This document shows, in pieces, positions 4,824 to 6,771 of a stretch of 6,771 bases of DNA. Source of the DNA: Anaerolineales bacterium. Its GTDB lineage: Bacteria > Chloroflexota > Anaerolineae > Anaerolineales > DRMV01. Each line of letters begins with the position of its first letter. Position 1 is the stretch's first letter. The notes under the pieces were generated by a model. That model searched no databases and had not been told where the DNA came from. It was given only the letters and a program-made list of their open reading frames with translations. Location: NCBI GenBank assembly GCA_015494815.1, contig WGAK01000089.1:1-6771 (forward strand). The letters run 5' to 3'. The position numbers and the translations under genes were made by a program.

Positions 4824-6771
4824 AGACGGGCTGGCGCACTTTCCGCGCGGTGCTGCGCTACGAACTCCGCCAGGGGTGGCGCTCGCCCCTCTGGTGGCTC
4901 CTGGCGTTGAATTTTGCCCTGCCCGCGGTATTGATCAGTCCTTCCCCATCCATGCCGTGGGTGGCCTTGCCAGCGCAGTTGCTGTCGCCGTTGGAGACCG
5001 TCCTTCCGACGGGTCTGCTGCTCTTTCTGGCCTGGGTGCCTTTGTTGGAGCGGGAGTCACGGGGTGAGGGGTATGCCATGTTTTGGATGCGCAGCGGCCC
5101 GGGGGGCTGGGTTTGGCTGGGCAAGGTGGCCGCCGGCCTCACCCTCACCGCGCTGGCGCTGCTTCCTGCACTGCTGTACGTGCTCGCCGTGTCGGTGCCC
5201 CGCTACGGCGCGCTGGCCGTGCGCTACGCAGGGGCGTGGCTGGCGCTGTTCGGCGTTTCGGTGTTGGCGGTCTTCGTCGCTCTCACCTTGCTGCTGCATC
5301 TCCTTGTGCCTCAACCCGCGTTCCGGCGGGCGGTGGCCGTGGGGCTGGGCCTGGTCATTGTGTTCACCCACGACCTGCAAGACACTACCCGCCTGCTTGC
5401 ACCGATGGGCCACTTCCCTTTTTCGCCGGTCACCGGATTTGCGCCTTTTCAGCGACTGCTGCTGTGGCAGCGGCTGACCTGGACCTTGCTGGCGGGCGGG
5501 GTGGCGTTGCTGGTCGTGGCCGCGCTGGCGCGTCGGCTTCCCCGCGTGGTGGATGCCGCGGAGCGGCGCTGGTCGCGCGTGGCGGCCGCGGCCGGCGTCG
5601 CCTTGTGGCTGGCCTCGGCCGCGGCGGGTGTCCTCTTCCACACGACCCAGGCCCGGCGCTTCGTGCCCGGTGCGCCCACCCCCGCGGCAGCGCCCCTGGC
5701 CGCGGCCTGCCCGTCCCACTATCGGCTGGATGTGACCTTCGACCTGCGCGCTCTGCGCCTGCACGGCACGGCCACGGCCCAGGGCGAATGGCCTGCCCCG
5801 CGGCTGCACGATGGGCTGGCAGTGACCGACCGGCAGCCGGGAAGCCTGACCTACGGCGGCAGCCCCCGCTGGCAGAAAACCCTGTTTTGGTGCCCCATCT
5901 GCCTGCGCGATATGGCGTTGATGCAACAGCGGCGCTTTGCCCCTTATGAGCAGGGCTGGCTGTGGGTGGAAGGGCATCTGTTCTTGCTCCCTCGCGGGGA
6001 CTGGCACCCCTACCCCGGTTGCCCGGTGGAGCACTTGACGGTGCGCTTGCAGGGCCTGCCCTGCCCCGACGGCGAATGCCTGGCGCACAACGCGGATGAG
6101 GCGAACGCCCAGGCCGGGGACTGGCGGTTAGTGTGGTCCCGCGGCGCGGCTGCAGGGCCGCTGGTGGTCCTGGGCCGTGCGTATCGGCCTTGGGAGGTCG
6201 GTGAGCGGCGCTTTTTGGTGCCGCACTTCCTCTATTCGCCGGCCGAGCAGGAGGAGGTGGTCGGCGCCTGGGCGTCGGTGTTGGAGCGCATGGCGCAGGT
6301 GGGGCTGGATGGCGACGCGGTGCGCGCCGTGGCGGTGGCCGACCGCTTGCGCTACCCCCGCTGGGGGGAAGGCGTGCTGCTGGTGCCTGTGGAAATGGTC
6401 ACGGCGCGGGGCCGGGCCCGTAATGTGGAAGTGTATCGTCATGTCAGCGCCCTGTACGCGTTGCTCGGCTGGTGGTGCGCGGACCAGGGGGACGCGTGCC
6501 TTCAGGCCCTCCCCGAGGTGCTGGCGCGGGCCACCAGGGAAGCGCGCCTCCCGGTCGGTGCGTCCCTGGACGACCCTGATGCATTGGCGCAGGCCCTGAG
6601 CCAACAAGAGGAGGTGACCCCGCCCATGACCCTGCTGAGCCTGTGGGATTACGCGGCCCTGCGGCTGCACGCCCCCCAGGCGCCGTGGGACATGGCCGTC
6701 AGCGGCGGCGATGTGCTTTCCGGGACGGTGGGCACCGGGCGCTCCGTGCGCAGCGTGCAATATCTGGACGC
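4820..6771 (+). CDS. ABC-2-type permease fused to an M1 aminopeptidase-like domain, 3' end missing
   Basis: Open from ATG 4820 to the right edge, 650 codons with no stop. The start overlaps the ATPase stop. The first 275 residues look like an ABC-2 permease: a short basic cytoplasmic start (FRAVLRYELRQGWRSPLWW), membrane segments near 25-40, 62-76, 100-125, 136-163, 170-184, 219-237 and 254-273, and an ERESRGEGYAMFWMRSGP loop like the one such permeases have before the GK-containing helix (LGKVAAG). After a Pro/Ala linker comes a domain starting HYRLDVTFDLRALRLHGTA, with WHPYP (395-399), RFLVPHF (464-470) and VYRHVSALYALLGWW (H541). The order resembles the beta-domain and catalytic domain of M1 aminopeptidases fused to ABC permeases, a known architecture. 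The HExxH zinc motif is not visible: H541 is followed by VSAL. The domain has eight Cys, which suggests an extracytoplasmic location. The coding call is firm; the M1 relationship is inferred from weak pattern similarity. Confidence 0.85.
   Translation, partial: MKTGWRTFRAVLRYELRQGWRSPLWWLLALNFALPAVLISPSPSMPWVALPAQLLSPLETVLPTGLLLFLAWVPLLERESRGEGYAMFWMRSGPGGWVWLGKVAAGLTLTALALLPALLYVLAVSVPRYGALAVRYAGAWLALFGVSVLAVFVALTLLLHLLVPQPAFRRAVAVGLGLVIVFTHDLQDTTRLLAPMGHFPFSPVTGFAPFQRLLLWQRLTWTLLAGGVALLVVAALARRLPRVVDAAERRWSRVAAAAGVALWLASAAAGVLFHTTQARRFVPGAPTPAAAPLAAACPSHYRLDVTFDLRALRLHGTATAQGEWPAPRLHDGLAVTDRQPGSLTYGGSPRWQKTLFWCPICLRDMALMQQRRFAPYEQGWLWVEGHLFLLPRGDWHPYPGCPVEHLTVRLQGLPCPDGECLAHNADEANAQAGDWRLVWSRGAAAGPLVVLGRAYRPWEVGERRFLVPHFLYSPAEQEEVVGAWASVLERMAQVGLDGDAVRAVAVADRLRYPRWGEGVLLVPVEMVTARGRARNVEVYRHVSALYALLGWWCADQGDACLQALPEVLARATREARLPVGASLDDPDALAQALSQQEEVTPPMTLLSLWDYAALRLHAPQAPWDMAVSGGDVLSGTVGTGRSVRSVQYLD

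Noticed and set aside
5057..6088. Minus-strand open frame of 343 codons opposite the permease
   Set aside because: Its His/Gln/Arg/Gly-rich translation matches no family, and the plus strand carries a continuous permease frame coupled to the ATPase.

Overview
This window comes from a GC-rich bacterial chromosome, with about two thirds G+C by eye. The gene content and protein styles (prohibitin-like SPFH protein, NfeD, slipin, and an ABC permease fused to a peptidase-like domain) suggest Chloroflexota, possibly Anaerolineae. That placement is inference from family resemblance, not from a marker gene. It looks like ordinary chromosome: I see no insertion sequence, phage gene or CRISPR array.

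Bases 1-3510 hold five tightly spaced plus-strand genes that look like one operon. In order they are the 3' end of a prohibitin-like SPFH gene (1-555), selD for selenophosphate synthetase (582-1658), a 75-residue Cys-rich membrane protein (1676-1903), a short-form NfeD protein (1928-2536) and a slipin/stomatin-type SPFH protein (2575-3510). The gaps are 26, 17, 24 and 38 bases, and each internal start has a Shine-Dalgarno sequence. NfeD and slipin are a well-known membrane pair; selD between two SPFH genes is less expected.

The most notable feature is that selD is itself a selenoprotein gene. Its real start is ATG 582. An in-frame TGA at 654-656 falls exactly where SelD proteins carry the catalytic Cys or Sec. 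Two hairpins suited to a bacterial SECIS element follow at once. A conventional ORF caller would start the gene late, at GTG 690, and lose the catalytic N-terminus.

Bases 3511-3905 are a convergent/divergent junction. Two perfect inverted repeats (3530-3560 and 3576-3603) separate the operon end from two minus-strand tRNA genes, tRNA-Arg(CCG) followed by tRNA-Gln(CTG). These are driven by a near-consensus minus-strand promoter (3779-3807).

Bases 3906-6771 hold a second plus-strand operon. An ABC-2-type ATPase (3906-4823) overlaps by four bases a long permease gene that runs off the right edge (4820-6771). That protein has about seven membrane segments and then a Cys-rich domain resembling M1 aminopeptidases but apparently without the HExxH zinc site. 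ATPase and permease probably form one export or membrane-remodelling complex of unknown substrate.
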